From NCBI GenBank assembly GCA_938075435.1, contig CALJHL010000114.1, forward strand, positions 1-34,899: a DNA stretch of 34,899 nucleotides, written 5' to 3'. A program made the translations under genes and the position numbers. A model generated the notes under the pieces. It worked only from the letters and a program-made list of their open reading frames with translations. It ran no database searches and was not told the DNA's origin. This document shows positions 21,716-30,080 of this stretch, in pieces. Position 1 is the stretch's first letter. The number at the start of each line of letters is the position of its first letter. The stretch comes from an uncultured Thalassotalea sp. GTDB taxonomy: Bacteria; Pseudomonadota; Gammaproteobacteria; Enterobacterales; Alteromonadaceae.

Positions 21716-22231
21716 TTAATAAACGCGAGCGTTTGCTTTTGCTTCTTTTTCAAATTTTGTTTTAATGCGTTGGCGCTTAAGTGGCGATAAATAATCAACA
21801 AATAACACCCCTTTTAAATGGTCAAGCTCATGTTGAACACAAATGGCTAAGAGCTCGTCTGCATCTAAACTGAACGGTTTACCATCTTGGTCAAAAGCGC
21901 TAACGGTGACTTGGGTATGCCGGTCAACCTTGGCATAACAGCCTGGCACCGACAAACAACCTTCTTCATTGATCATCAGTTCATCATTTTGCGCCGTAAT
22001 AACCGGGTTTATGAATACCAACGGATTCTCTTTATCTTCACTAACATCAATAACGACAATGCGTTGATGAATGTTAACTTGGGTGGCGGCAAGGCCAACG
22101 CCATTTTCTTCATACATAGTGGCAAACATGTCGGTAATAATTTTTCGGGTGTCGTCGTTGATGTCGGTGACTTCAGCAGCAACTGTTCTTAAGCGTTCAT
22201 CTGGATAGCGTAGTACATTTAATATAGTCAT
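21716..22231 (-). CDS. def: Peptide deformylase
   Basis: Def removes the N-terminal formyl group from nascent proteins, using Fe(II) or a similar metal. The 171-aa protein has the three defining motifs: GVGLAATQ at 44-51, EGCLSVPG with metal ligand Cys92, and HELDH with ligands His134 and His138 and catalytic Glu135. Their spacing matches E. coli Def. It is the first gene of the minus-strand operon def-fmt-rsmB-trkA and is divergent from the LysM protein gene, with about 150 bases of shared AT-rich promoter region. Confidence 0.97.
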   Translation of the reverse strand: MTILNVLRYPDERLRTVAAEVTDINDDTRKIITDMFATMYEENGVGLAATQVNIHQRIVVIDVSEDKENPLVFINPVITAQNDELMINEEGCLSVPGCYAKVDRHTQVTVSAFDQDGKPFSLDADELLAICVQHELDHLKGVLFVDYLSPLKRQRIKTKFEKEAKANARVY

Positions 22232-22382
22232 AATATTTACAAAACAATTAGCGATATTTACGATTGAGTGTTATGTTTTAATTTTAGCCATTATTTAATC
22301 TTAATAATAGCGCTTTATGCTTAGTTGGTAGATATTTTGCTCACAAGTGTGATAATAATTGCTTGAAATGGATCTATTTAGC

Positions 22383-23480
22383 ATGTTGAAAAGAATACTA
22401 ATAATAATATTTTGCTTATTCTCTGCCATTAATGCCTTTGCCGATGAGCTGCAAATTAAAGACAATGCCCCTAAATCTTATACTGTGGTCGAAGGTGACA
22501 CATTATGGGATATCTCCGCGATGTTTTTAAATGAGCCTTGGTTGTGGCCAAAACTGTGGCGGCTCAATCCTGATATTACCAATCCTCATCTTATTTATCC
22601 GGGTGATGAATTACGTTTAGTCTATGATGAAAATGGCGAACCTCGTTTGGTAAAAGGCAAACCGTCACTAAAATGGACGCCTGCAGTTCGAAAGCAGTTA
22701 AAAGATCAGAATCCAATTACTATTTTGCCGCTTGAGCAATTAGCACCGTATTTAAATTATGCGACCGTGCTTACCCAACAAGATATTGATACCTTGCCTC
22801 ACATTTTAGGTGGCGATGAAAAATACCGCTCCAATGTTGATGGTGCCTTACTCTATGTAAAAGGGGAGATTGTCGCCAATAAAAATTATGCAATTTATCA
22901 TCCGGGTGAAGAAATCATTGATCCCGAAACCAATGAGAGCCTAGGCTTTTCGGCAACCTTGGTTGGTACCGCTAAAGGCTTGCGCAACGGCAACCCGTCA
23001 GAAAATTTACCTGCTACCTTATCTTTAGATAATGCCACTCGTGAAATTCGCGCAGGCGATGTCGTCTCTCCTGTTAATGAGGGGCAATTGCTACCGGCAT
23101 TTTATAGTGTTCGCGCCGCAACAGAAGAGCAGTTCAATGCGCGCATACTGAGTTCTTACAACAATGCTCGCGAATTTGGTAAATTTGAAGTAGTGTTATT
23201 AAATAAAGGCGCTAATAATAATGTTGTTCTGGGTAGCGTTTATAGTATTAATCGGCCAAGTCCGGCGGTTATCGAAACCAAAAATGGTCCAGTATATGAA
23301 GAAGATGCATCCAGTTGGTATCGTTTAACCCGAGATAAAAACAGTGATAAAACCTTGCAAATGCCAATTGAACGCATTGGTCATTTAATGGTCTTTAAAG
23401 TTCAGCAAAAAACCAGTTTTGCCATTATCTTATCAACGGTAAAAGCAGTTCGTATTGAAGATACAATAACCGCCCCATAA
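22383..23480 (+). CDS. LysM-domain secretin-associated-type protein (TsaP-like)
   Basis: This is a secreted LysM protein. From the ATG at 22383 (365 aa) it has a clean signal peptide MLKRILIIIFCLFSAINAFA, cleaved before DELQ. In-frame starts at 22359 (TTG) and 22368 (ATG) would put acidic residues ahead of the signal, so I prefer the later one. A LysM domain lies at about residues 31-80 (YTVVEGDTLWDISAMFLNEP, then PGDELRL) and should bind peptidoglycan. The remaining 280 residues form a beta-rich region I cannot break down further. LysM proteins at this place, before dprA, include Pseudomonas PA0020/TsaP, which links type IV pilus secretin to peptidoglycan. The assignment here is by position and layout and is inferential. 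It is divergent from def. Confidence 0.8.
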   Translation: MLKRILIIIFCLFSAINAFADELQIKDNAPKSYTVVEGDTLWDISAMFLNEPWLWPKLWRLNPDITNPHLIYPGDELRLVYDENGEPRLVKGKPSLKWTPAVRKQLKDQNPITILPLEQLAPYLNYATVLTQQDIDTLPHILGGDEKYRSNVDGALLYVKGEIVANKNYAIYHPGEEIIDPETNESLGFSATLVGTAKGLRNGNPSENLPATLSLDNATREIRAGDVVSPVNEGQLLPAFYSVRAATEEQFNARILSSYNNAREFGKFEVVLLNKGANNNVVLGSVYSINRPSPAVIETKNGPVYEEDASSWYRLTRDKNSDKTLQMPIERIGHLMVFKVQQKTSFAIILSTVKAVRIEDTITAP

Positions 23481-23540
23481 AGAGGCTATAACAACAAAAA
23501 AATCGTTCTTTTGCGGGCATCATTCTAAAGGAATAGAATT

Positions 23541-24647
23541 ATGTCAAACCAACAATTAACGACGTTAAAATTATGGTTAGCCTTAAAATTAGTACCAAGG
23601 CTTGCCAATAATATTAAACAACAGTTAGTCAATCAGCATTCACTTGCCGGTGTCTTTAATTTAACTGCTGAGCAATTACTTGCCATTGGTTTAAATAGCC
23701 AACAGCAAAAGGCAATATTACAGCCTAATTGGCCGCAAATAAGCCAGATAATTAGCCAATGCCAAAGTATTCATGCCAGCATTATAACCCTAGCCGATAA
23801 TGAATACCCGCAACTACTTAAGCAAATACATAACCCTCCGATTATCTTATTTGCGCAAGGTAATTTAAAGTTATTAAATCAACCGCAATTAGCAATGGTG
23901 GGCTCTCGTAATGCCAGTTTTTCGGCAATTGAGCAATGTAAAAAATTTGCCGGACAATTAGCCCAACATAACTTAGTGATTACCAGCGGCTTGGCTTTAG
24001 GTATTGATAGCGCCGCTCATCGTGGTGCATTACAGGTAAATGGTTACACCATTGCTGTGGTAGCAACCGGGCTTGATAGCGTTTATCCGAAACGCAATAA
24101 GGCGTTAGCCGATAATATCCTGGCAGCCAATGGCTTAATTATCAGCGAATACATACCCACTAGTGCACCTCATCCCGGCTGCTTTCCCCAACGTAACCGC
24201 ATTATCAGCGGTATCAGTCTAGGTACTTTTGTCGTTGAGGCACAAATTAAAAGTGGTTCATTAATTTCAGCAAGAAGTGCTCTAGAGCAAAATAGAGAAG
24301 TATTTGCTATGCCAGGAGCAATTAATAACCCGCAAACTAAGGGGTGTCATAGCCTGATAAAACAGGGTGCTATTTTGGTTGATGAATTGGCAGATATTTT
24401 ATCGGTGTTAGATATTCCACGTACCAGCGGTCTATATAATAACAAAGTGAAAAAAAGTGTAAAAAGTAACCAACAAGACTTGTTTATCGATCCATTGTTA
24501 AGTAATGTTGATTATGAAACTACTTCCGTAGATACGGTAGTTTCTCGGAGCCAACTTCCCACAGAGGAAGTATTAACCCGACTAATGACGCTAGAGCTGC
24601 GTGGTCTGGTAACTGCGGTGCCAGGAGGCTTCATCAAATTGAGTTAA
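23541..24647 (+). CDS. dprA: DNA processing protein DprA (Smf)
   Basis: DprA binds incoming single-stranded DNA during natural transformation and loads RecA; it is also conserved in many bacteria not known to transform. The 368-aa protein has an N-terminal helical SAM-like region (about 1-75). The Rossmann-like core carries GSRNAS at 121-126 and SGLALGIDSAAH at 149-160, then PQRNRIISGIS and a winged-helix C-terminal domain (about 310-368). A good ribosome site (AAAGGAA) precedes the ATG. It follows the LysM gene by 60 bases and precedes smg by 45. A TsaP-like pilus-secretin protein beside DprA would suit a DNA-uptake role, but competence genes are not seen here. Confidence 0.95.
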   Translation: MSNQQLTTLKLWLALKLVPRLANNIKQQLVNQHSLAGVFNLTAEQLLAIGLNSQQQKAILQPNWPQISQIISQCQSIHASIITLADNEYPQLLKQIHNPPIILFAQGNLKLLNQPQLAMVGSRNASFSAIEQCKKFAGQLAQHNLVITSGLALGIDSAAHRGALQVNGYTIAVVATGLDSVYPKRNKALADNILAANGLIISEYIPTSAPHPGCFPQRNRIISGISLGTFVVEAQIKSGSLISARSALEQNREVFAMPGAINNPQTKGCHSLIKQGAILVDELADILSVLDIPRTSGLYNNKVKKSVKSNQQDLFIDPLLSNVDYETTSVDTVVSRSQLPTEEVLTRLMTLELRGLVTAVPGGFIKLS

Positions 24648-24692
24648 CAATAATAATATTGTCAAAAACTCAATCACTTAAAGGGGCTAGTT

Positions 24693-25166
24693 ATGTTTGA
24701 TATTCTAATGTACCTTTTTGAAAACTATGTACACAGCGAAGCTAAAGTGATGGTTGACCATGATTTGCTTACTGATGAGCTTACTCGAGCTGGTTTTCAT
24801 CAAGATGAAATATACAAAGCGCTATCGTGGTTAGAGAAGTTAGCTGCACTACAAAATACCGACACTTATCCATATTTAACGCGTCGGCCAAGTACCTCAC
24901 ATCGGATTTATACGGCAGAAGAGATCCAATTTCTTGACGTCGAGTGTCGAGGGTTTTTAATGTTCCTTGAGCAGGTAAATGTCCTTGATTTTACTACCCG
25001 TGAAATGGTGGTCGACCGAGTAATGGAAATTGACACCAATGATTTTAATCTCGACGACTTAAAATGGGTGGTATTAATGGTGCTATTTAATGTGCCAGGC
25101 AAGGAAACAGCCTATTCACAGATGGAAGATTTGATCTTCGATGAGTGTGAAGGACCTTTGCACTAA
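24693..25166 (+). CDS. smg: Smg family protein (DUF494)
   Basis: This 157-residue protein has the same length and start as E. coli Smg: [16 protein letters not shown] followed by acidic, helical sequence. The family is widespread in gammaproteobacteria, always near dprA, and has no established function. The sequence is rich in Asp and Glu with no membrane segment, signal or cysteine pattern that would suggest an activity. AAGGGG lies before the ATG. It sits between dprA and yrdD exactly as in E. coli, and may be in the dprA transcript. Confidence 0.92.
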   Translation: MFDILMYLFENYVHSEAKVMVDHDLLTDELTRAGFHQDEIYKALSWLEKLAALQNTDTYPYLTRRPSTSHRIYTAEEIQFLDVECRGFLMFLEQVNVLDFTTREMVVDRVMEIDTNDFNLDDLKWVVLMVLFNVPGKETAYSQMEDLIFDECEGPLH

Positions 25167-25200
25167 TAAAACTCCAATGTTATTTTGAGTGAGTGAAAGA

Positions 25201-25228
25201 GTTATTCTTGGCGTCTTGCCAGAATAAC
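25201..25228. repeat. Inverted repeat in the smg-yrdD spacer
   Basis: GTTATTCTTGGC and GCCAGAATAAC can pair around a short loop with one bulged T. No T run follows on the plus strand, so it is not a standard terminator. It may be an RNA stem between smg and yrdD or part of a small dispersed repeat. Confidence 0.4.
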
Positions 25229-25328
25229 CTTACCGCCTGGTGTAATAGCATTGGCGACGATTTTTTTGTGTAAAAATAAACTAACTCAACGATCTATGGC
25301 ATAATATCACGACTATTGGAGAGGTATT

Positions 25329-25895
25329 ATGACAAAAAAGCCAACACCGCTATTTACCCAACATGAACACGCCTTAGAAAAAGCTTATGAAGTTTGCCCC
25401 GAGTGTGGCTCAGAGCTTGCCGTAAAAAACTCGAAAGCCGGTGCATTTTTAGGTTGTGTAAGCTATCCCGTCTGCAACTATACTCGGCCAGTAGTTGATC
25501 AAGAAAAGTTTGAAACCCAGATTCTAGCGGGTACCGAATGTCCAAAATGTGCACACCCATTAGCCGTTAAGCAAGGCCGTTATGGTTTGTTTATTGGTTG
25601 TACTAATTTTCCAGATTGCCATCACATTGAAGACATGAATCAAGTCGATAAAATTGATGTTAATTGCCCTACATGTAAAACCGGACAATTACAAGAAAAG
25701 CTCAGCCGCCAAGGTAAAACCTTTTATAGTTGTGACAGTTATCCTAAGTGCAAATACATTGTTAACTACAAGCCAATTGCCGAAGTCTGCCCCAGTTGCG
25801 ACTGGCCTATTATGTTGCAACGCAAAATGTCTGGTGAAAAGGTGCTAATTTGCCCGCAAAAAAAGTGCAGTCATAAGATAAAATCATTATACTAG
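25329..25895 (+). CDS. yrdD: Zinc-ribbon protein related to topoisomerase I C-terminus (YrdD)
   Basis: The 188-aa protein is made of four zinc-ribbon units like those at the C terminus of DNA topoisomerase I. The pairs visible are CPEC...GCVSYPVC, CPKC...GCTNFPDC, CPTC...SCDSYPKC and CPSC...CPQKKC, spaced about 40 residues apart. There is no topoisomerase catalytic domain. In E. coli the equivalent YrdD (180 aa) occupies the same place, between smg and tsaC. Such ribbons bind single-stranded DNA or RNA polymerase in TopA, so nucleic-acid binding is a fair inference, but the biological role is unknown. The upstream TTGGAGAGG gives a good ribosome site. Confidence 0.9.
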   Translation: MTKKPTPLFTQHEHALEKAYEVCPECGSELAVKNSKAGAFLGCVSYPVCNYTRPVVDQEKFETQILAGTECPKCAHPLAVKQGRYGLFIGCTNFPDCHHIEDMNQVDKIDVNCPTCKTGQLQEKLSRQGKTFYSCDSYPKCKYIVNYKPIAEVCPSCDWPIMLQRKMSGEKVLICPQKKCSHKIKSLY

Positions 25896-25935
25896 CAGTC
25901 TATTAATTTACAGTGGTTAAGTTAATTTCTGTAAC

Positions 25936-25973
25936 TATTTGATATGTAAAGGTTTAACTTTGTATATCAAATA
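25936..25973 (+). promoter_or_regulatory. Long hairpin in the purE leader / yrdD-purE spacer
   Basis: TATTTGATAT (25936-25945) and ATATCAAATA (25964-25973) are perfect complements. Inside them two G-U pairs and AAAG/CTTT (25948-25951 with 25958-25961) extend the stem to about 16 pairs around a 6-base loop. It ends 32 bases before the purE ATG. It could be a weak yrdD terminator or a purE leader structure. I see no PurR operator and no purine-riboswitch core around it. Confidence 0.5.
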
Positions 25974-26005
25974 TTTATTAAAACTTAAACTTTGAGAGAA
26001 AAACT

Positions 26006-26509
26006 ATGACATCAACATTTGTTGCCATTTTAATGGGGTCTGATTCAGACTTGCCTGTAATGCAATCTACCATCGCCGTATTAAAAGGTTTTGGTATCAC
26101 ATCTGAAGTTCGCGTTCGCTCTGCGCATCGTACCCCTGATGCTGCTAAAGCATACGTTAAAGATGCTGAAGAACGTGGTTGTAAAGTATTTATATGTGCC
26201 GCTGGTTTAGCTGCGCATTTAGCGGGTGCTGTGGCCGGTATGACCACTCGTCCTGTAATTGGCGTGCCTGTAGATAATGGTCCTTTGCAGGGTCATGATG
26301 CTTTGCTTTCTACCGTTATGATGCCAGGTGGTATCCCAGTAGCGACTGTTGCTATTGGTAAAGCGGGTGCAAAAAATGCGGGCTACTTAGCGGCGCAAAT
26401 TTTGGGTGTAGCTGATCAAAGCATCGCCGATAAAGTGAAAGCCGAACGTGTTGCTAATGCGGCGGCTTTACTTGCTAAAGATGAAGCCATGCAAGCTAAA
26501 CTTGGTTAA
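26006..26509 (+). CDS. purE: N5-carboxyaminoimidazole ribonucleotide mutase PurE
   Basis: PurE (class I) converts N5-CAIR to CAIR in de novo purine synthesis; PurK normally supplies N5-CAIR. The 167-aa protein (169 in E. coli) has the active-site motifs GSDSD at 11-15, SAHRTP with catalytic His41, and the octamer-type glycine-rich core GPLQGHDALLSTVMMPGGIP. The bacterial PurE class is clear from length and SAHR context. Unlike in E. coli, purK does not follow; the next gene is an acyl-CoA ligase, so PurK must be encoded elsewhere. GAGAG lies before the ATG. Confidence 0.96.
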   Translation: MTSTFVAILMGSDSDLPVMQSTIAVLKGFGITSEVRVRSAHRTPDAAKAYVKDAEERGCKVFICAAGLAAHLAGAVAGMTTRPVIGVPVDNGPLQGHDALLSTVMMPGGIPVATVAIGKAGAKNAGYLAAQILGVADQSIADKVKAERVANAAALLAKDEAMQAKLG

Positions 26510-26808
26510 TACCGTTACATCTAACTTGGAATTGCCACGGACCGCTCATTCACTTGGTGTGACCGCGGCATTCATTACATCCTTGTAAATCATGGTTTAA
26601 ATTCCGTTATAGCCATGGGCGGCCATATGCCGATAGAGCAGGGAGCGCCGTCTCGGCGGGACTGGTACTATTGTTCCGCAAGACTCTTACTATTATTTGA
26701 ACAGATGCGCGCGGTTATACCCACACTTCTAACTAGACTAAGGTCCCATTGCGCATTTTATAAACTAATACCATTATTAATGAAGTCACTATTAACGAGT
26801 ATTTCATT
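26510..26808. other. Gene-free spacer of unusual composition, possible repeat remnant
   Basis: This 299-base gap is richer in G+C than the surrounding spacers. It holds only small inverted repeats, such as TTACA-TCCT-TGTAA (26575-26588) and GCCG-TCT-CGGC within GAGCGCCGTCTCGGCGGG. The one open frame across it overlaps the next gene in another frame and looks like nothing known. The CATTCATTACATCC-type sequence resembles short intergenic repeats I recall from Alteromonadales genomes, but I cannot confirm this here. Confidence 0.4.
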
Positions 26809-28452
26809 ATGTCAGATAAATATAATAATGGTTTAGCGAAAGTATCAGCCAACCACCAGCCCCTCACACCCGTTAATTTTTTAAGACGTACCGCTCAACT
26901 TTACCCGCAGCGCACTGCGATTATTTATGGCCAACAGTCTTTCACTTATCAGCAGTTTCAAAATAATGTGCATCGTCTCGCGTCTGCGTTAACGGCCCGT
27001 GGTGTTAAAAAGGGCTCTACAGTAACCATTATGGCGGCTAATATTCCGGCATTTTTGGACGCCCATTTTGCTGTGCCTATGACAGGTGCGGTACTGCACT
27101 CATTAAATACCCGACTCGATGCTCAAAATTTAGCTTTTATTCTCGATCATGCAGAAACTGAAGTGCTTTTGCTTGATTCTGCTTATAGCGAAGTAATGAA
27201 AAAAGCCGTGGCACTATCGAGTCGCAATCCATTAATAATTGACATTGTTGATGAAGATTGTCTTGATGCTGATTTGTTGGGAACACTTGAATATCAACAG
27301 CTATTAGCCGAAGGCAGTGAACAGCCATTTTCACCTTTAATTACTGATGAATGGCAAGCAATGGCATTAAATTATACCTCAGGCACAACCGGTAACCCTA
27401 AGGGTGTGGTTTATTCACATCGCGGTGCTTATTTGAATGCTATTGGCAATAATATGGTTTGGCCGCTTGGTGAAAACTCAGTGTATCTATGGACCTTACC
27501 CTTATTTCATTGTAACGGTTGGTGTTTTCCTTGGACCATCACTGCGGTAGGAGGCACGCATGTTTGTCTGCGCCAAGTTGAAGTTGCAGCAATCACTAAC
27601 GCGATGATTGAACATAGAGTTAGTCATTTTTGTGGTGCGCCAATTGTACTTAATATGATTTTAAATGCCGGCGATGACATTACTAGCCAATTACCGGCCA
27701 ATATTAAAGTAATGACTGCCGGCGCGCCGCCACCGGCCGCGGTTATTAAAGGCATGGAAGCTCTTGGGTTTGATATTACTCAAGGCTATGGTTTAACCGA
27801 AGTTTACGGTCCTTGTGTCGTCAGTCAATGGCAGACCGAATGGGATGATTTAGATAGCGATAAGCGGGCGGCGTTAAAGGCTCGACAAGGCATTCGTTAT
27901 CATACTCAAGAAGATTGCGATGTGCTTGACCCAGAGACTATGCAACCAGTGCCATGTGATGCCGAAACCATTGGCGAGATAATGTTTCGTGGTAACACTA
28001 CGATGAAAGGTTACCTCAAGAATGAAAGTACTACAGAGGAAGCTTTTGCTGGTGGTTGGTTTCATTCTGGCGATTTAGCCGTTAAACATCCTGATGGTTA
28101 TATTGAAATACGCGATCGCAGCAAAGACATTATTATTTCTGGCGGGGAGAATATTTCTTCTGTAGAAGTCGAAGGCGTGTTGTATCAACACCCTGCCATA
28201 ATGGAAGCTGCAGTTGTTGCTCGGGCCGATGAAAAGTGGGGTGAAACACCCTGTGCTTTTGTTGCTTTAAAACCAGGTAAAAAAGTAACCGAACAAGAAA
28301 TTATCGACTTTTGTAAAAACAATATAGCTCGATTTAAATGTCCCAAAACTATCGTCTTCGCTGACTTACCGAAAACCTCCACGGGTAAAATTCAAAAATT
28401 TATATTGCGGGAAAAAGTAAAAAGCATGTTTGCGTTGGATAAATCAGCATAG
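26809..28452 (+). CDS. Acyl-CoA synthetase (AMP-forming), medium-chain / DmdB-like
   Basis: This 547-aa ANL-superfamily ligase activates a carboxylic acid to acyl-AMP and then the CoA thioester. Core motifs are the P-loop-like YTSGTTGNPKGV at 189-200, the adenine-binding YGLTEVYGP, GWFHSGDLA, the hinge DRSKDIIISGGENIS and the catalytic lysine in PKTSTGKIQKF near the C terminus. No transmembrane segment is seen. The overall pattern (LWTLPLFHCNGWCFPWT and the 540-550 length) is that of the medium-chain acyl-CoA / 3-methylmercaptopropionyl-CoA ligase (DmdB, AlkK) group. DmdB acts in breakdown of the algal osmolyte DMSP, but substrate cannot be read from sequence alone. It interrupts the usual yrdD-purE-tsaC run. 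Confidence 0.88.
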   Translation: MSDKYNNGLAKVSANHQPLTPVNFLRRTAQLYPQRTAIIYGQQSFTYQQFQNNVHRLASALTARGVKKGSTVTIMAANIPAFLDAHFAVPMTGAVLHSLNTRLDAQNLAFILDHAETEVLLLDSAYSEVMKKAVALSSRNPLIIDIVDEDCLDADLLGTLEYQQLLAEGSEQPFSPLITDEWQAMALNYTSGTTGNPKGVVYSHRGAYLNAIGNNMVWPLGENSVYLWTLPLFHCNGWCFPWTITAVGGTHVCLRQVEVAAITNAMIEHRVSHFCGAPIVLNMILNAGDDITSQLPANIKVMTAGAPPPAAVIKGMEALGFDITQGYGLTEVYGPCVVSQWQTEWDDLDSDKRAALKARQGIRYHTQEDCDVLDPETMQPVPCDAETIGEIMFRGNTTMKGYLKNESTTEEAFAGGWFHSGDLAVKHPDGYIEIRDRSKDIIISGGENISSVEVEGVLYQHPAIMEAAVVARADEKWGETPCAFVALKPGKKVTEQEIIDFCKNNIARFKCPKTIVFADLPKTSTGKIQKFILREKVKSMFALDKSA

Positions 28453-28499
28453 GTTGATCATTGCACCTGTAATTTAAAACACTAAAACAAATAAATGCG

Positions 28500-28526
28500 G
28501 TCATTATACAAAAGCGTTATAATGAC
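28500..28526 (+). promoter_or_regulatory. Promoter with overlapping inverted repeat before tsaC
   Basis: A perfect -10 TATAAT lies at 28518-28523, with a poor -35. It forms part of a 9-bp perfect inverted repeat, GTCATTATA (28500-28508) with TATAATGAC (28518-28526), spaced by 9 bases. A repressor binding this palindrome would block tsaC-hemF transcription. The -10 is credible; the operator is conjecture. Confidence 0.4.
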
Positions 28527-28552
28527 TGCTTTTAGATCTTAGTCGAAAAAAC

Positions 28553-30033
<1,481 letters not shown>

Positions 30034-30039
30034 ACATTA

Positions 30040-30071
30040 GCGCCCTTGCAATAATGTTAAACTAGGGGCGC
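30040..30071. terminator. Weak hairpin between convergent hemF and the PbgA-like gene
   Basis: GCGCCC (30040-30045) can pair with GGGCGC (30066-30071) around a 20-base loop; AAACTTTATTTATTT follows on the plus strand. It is the only terminator-like structure between the two convergent genes. The stem is short and the loop long, so termination is uncertain. Confidence 0.35.
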
Positions 30072-30080
30072 AAACTTTAT

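Noticed and set aside
22341-22352. TCACAAGTGTGA, a palindrome resembling half of a CRP site
   Set aside because: The half-sites are inverted relative to the CRP consensus (TGTGA-N6-TCACA), so it is not a CRP site as written.
26615-26836. A 73-codon open frame before the acyl-CoA ligase
   Set aside because: It runs into the ligase gene in another frame, has a poor start context and no family resemblance.
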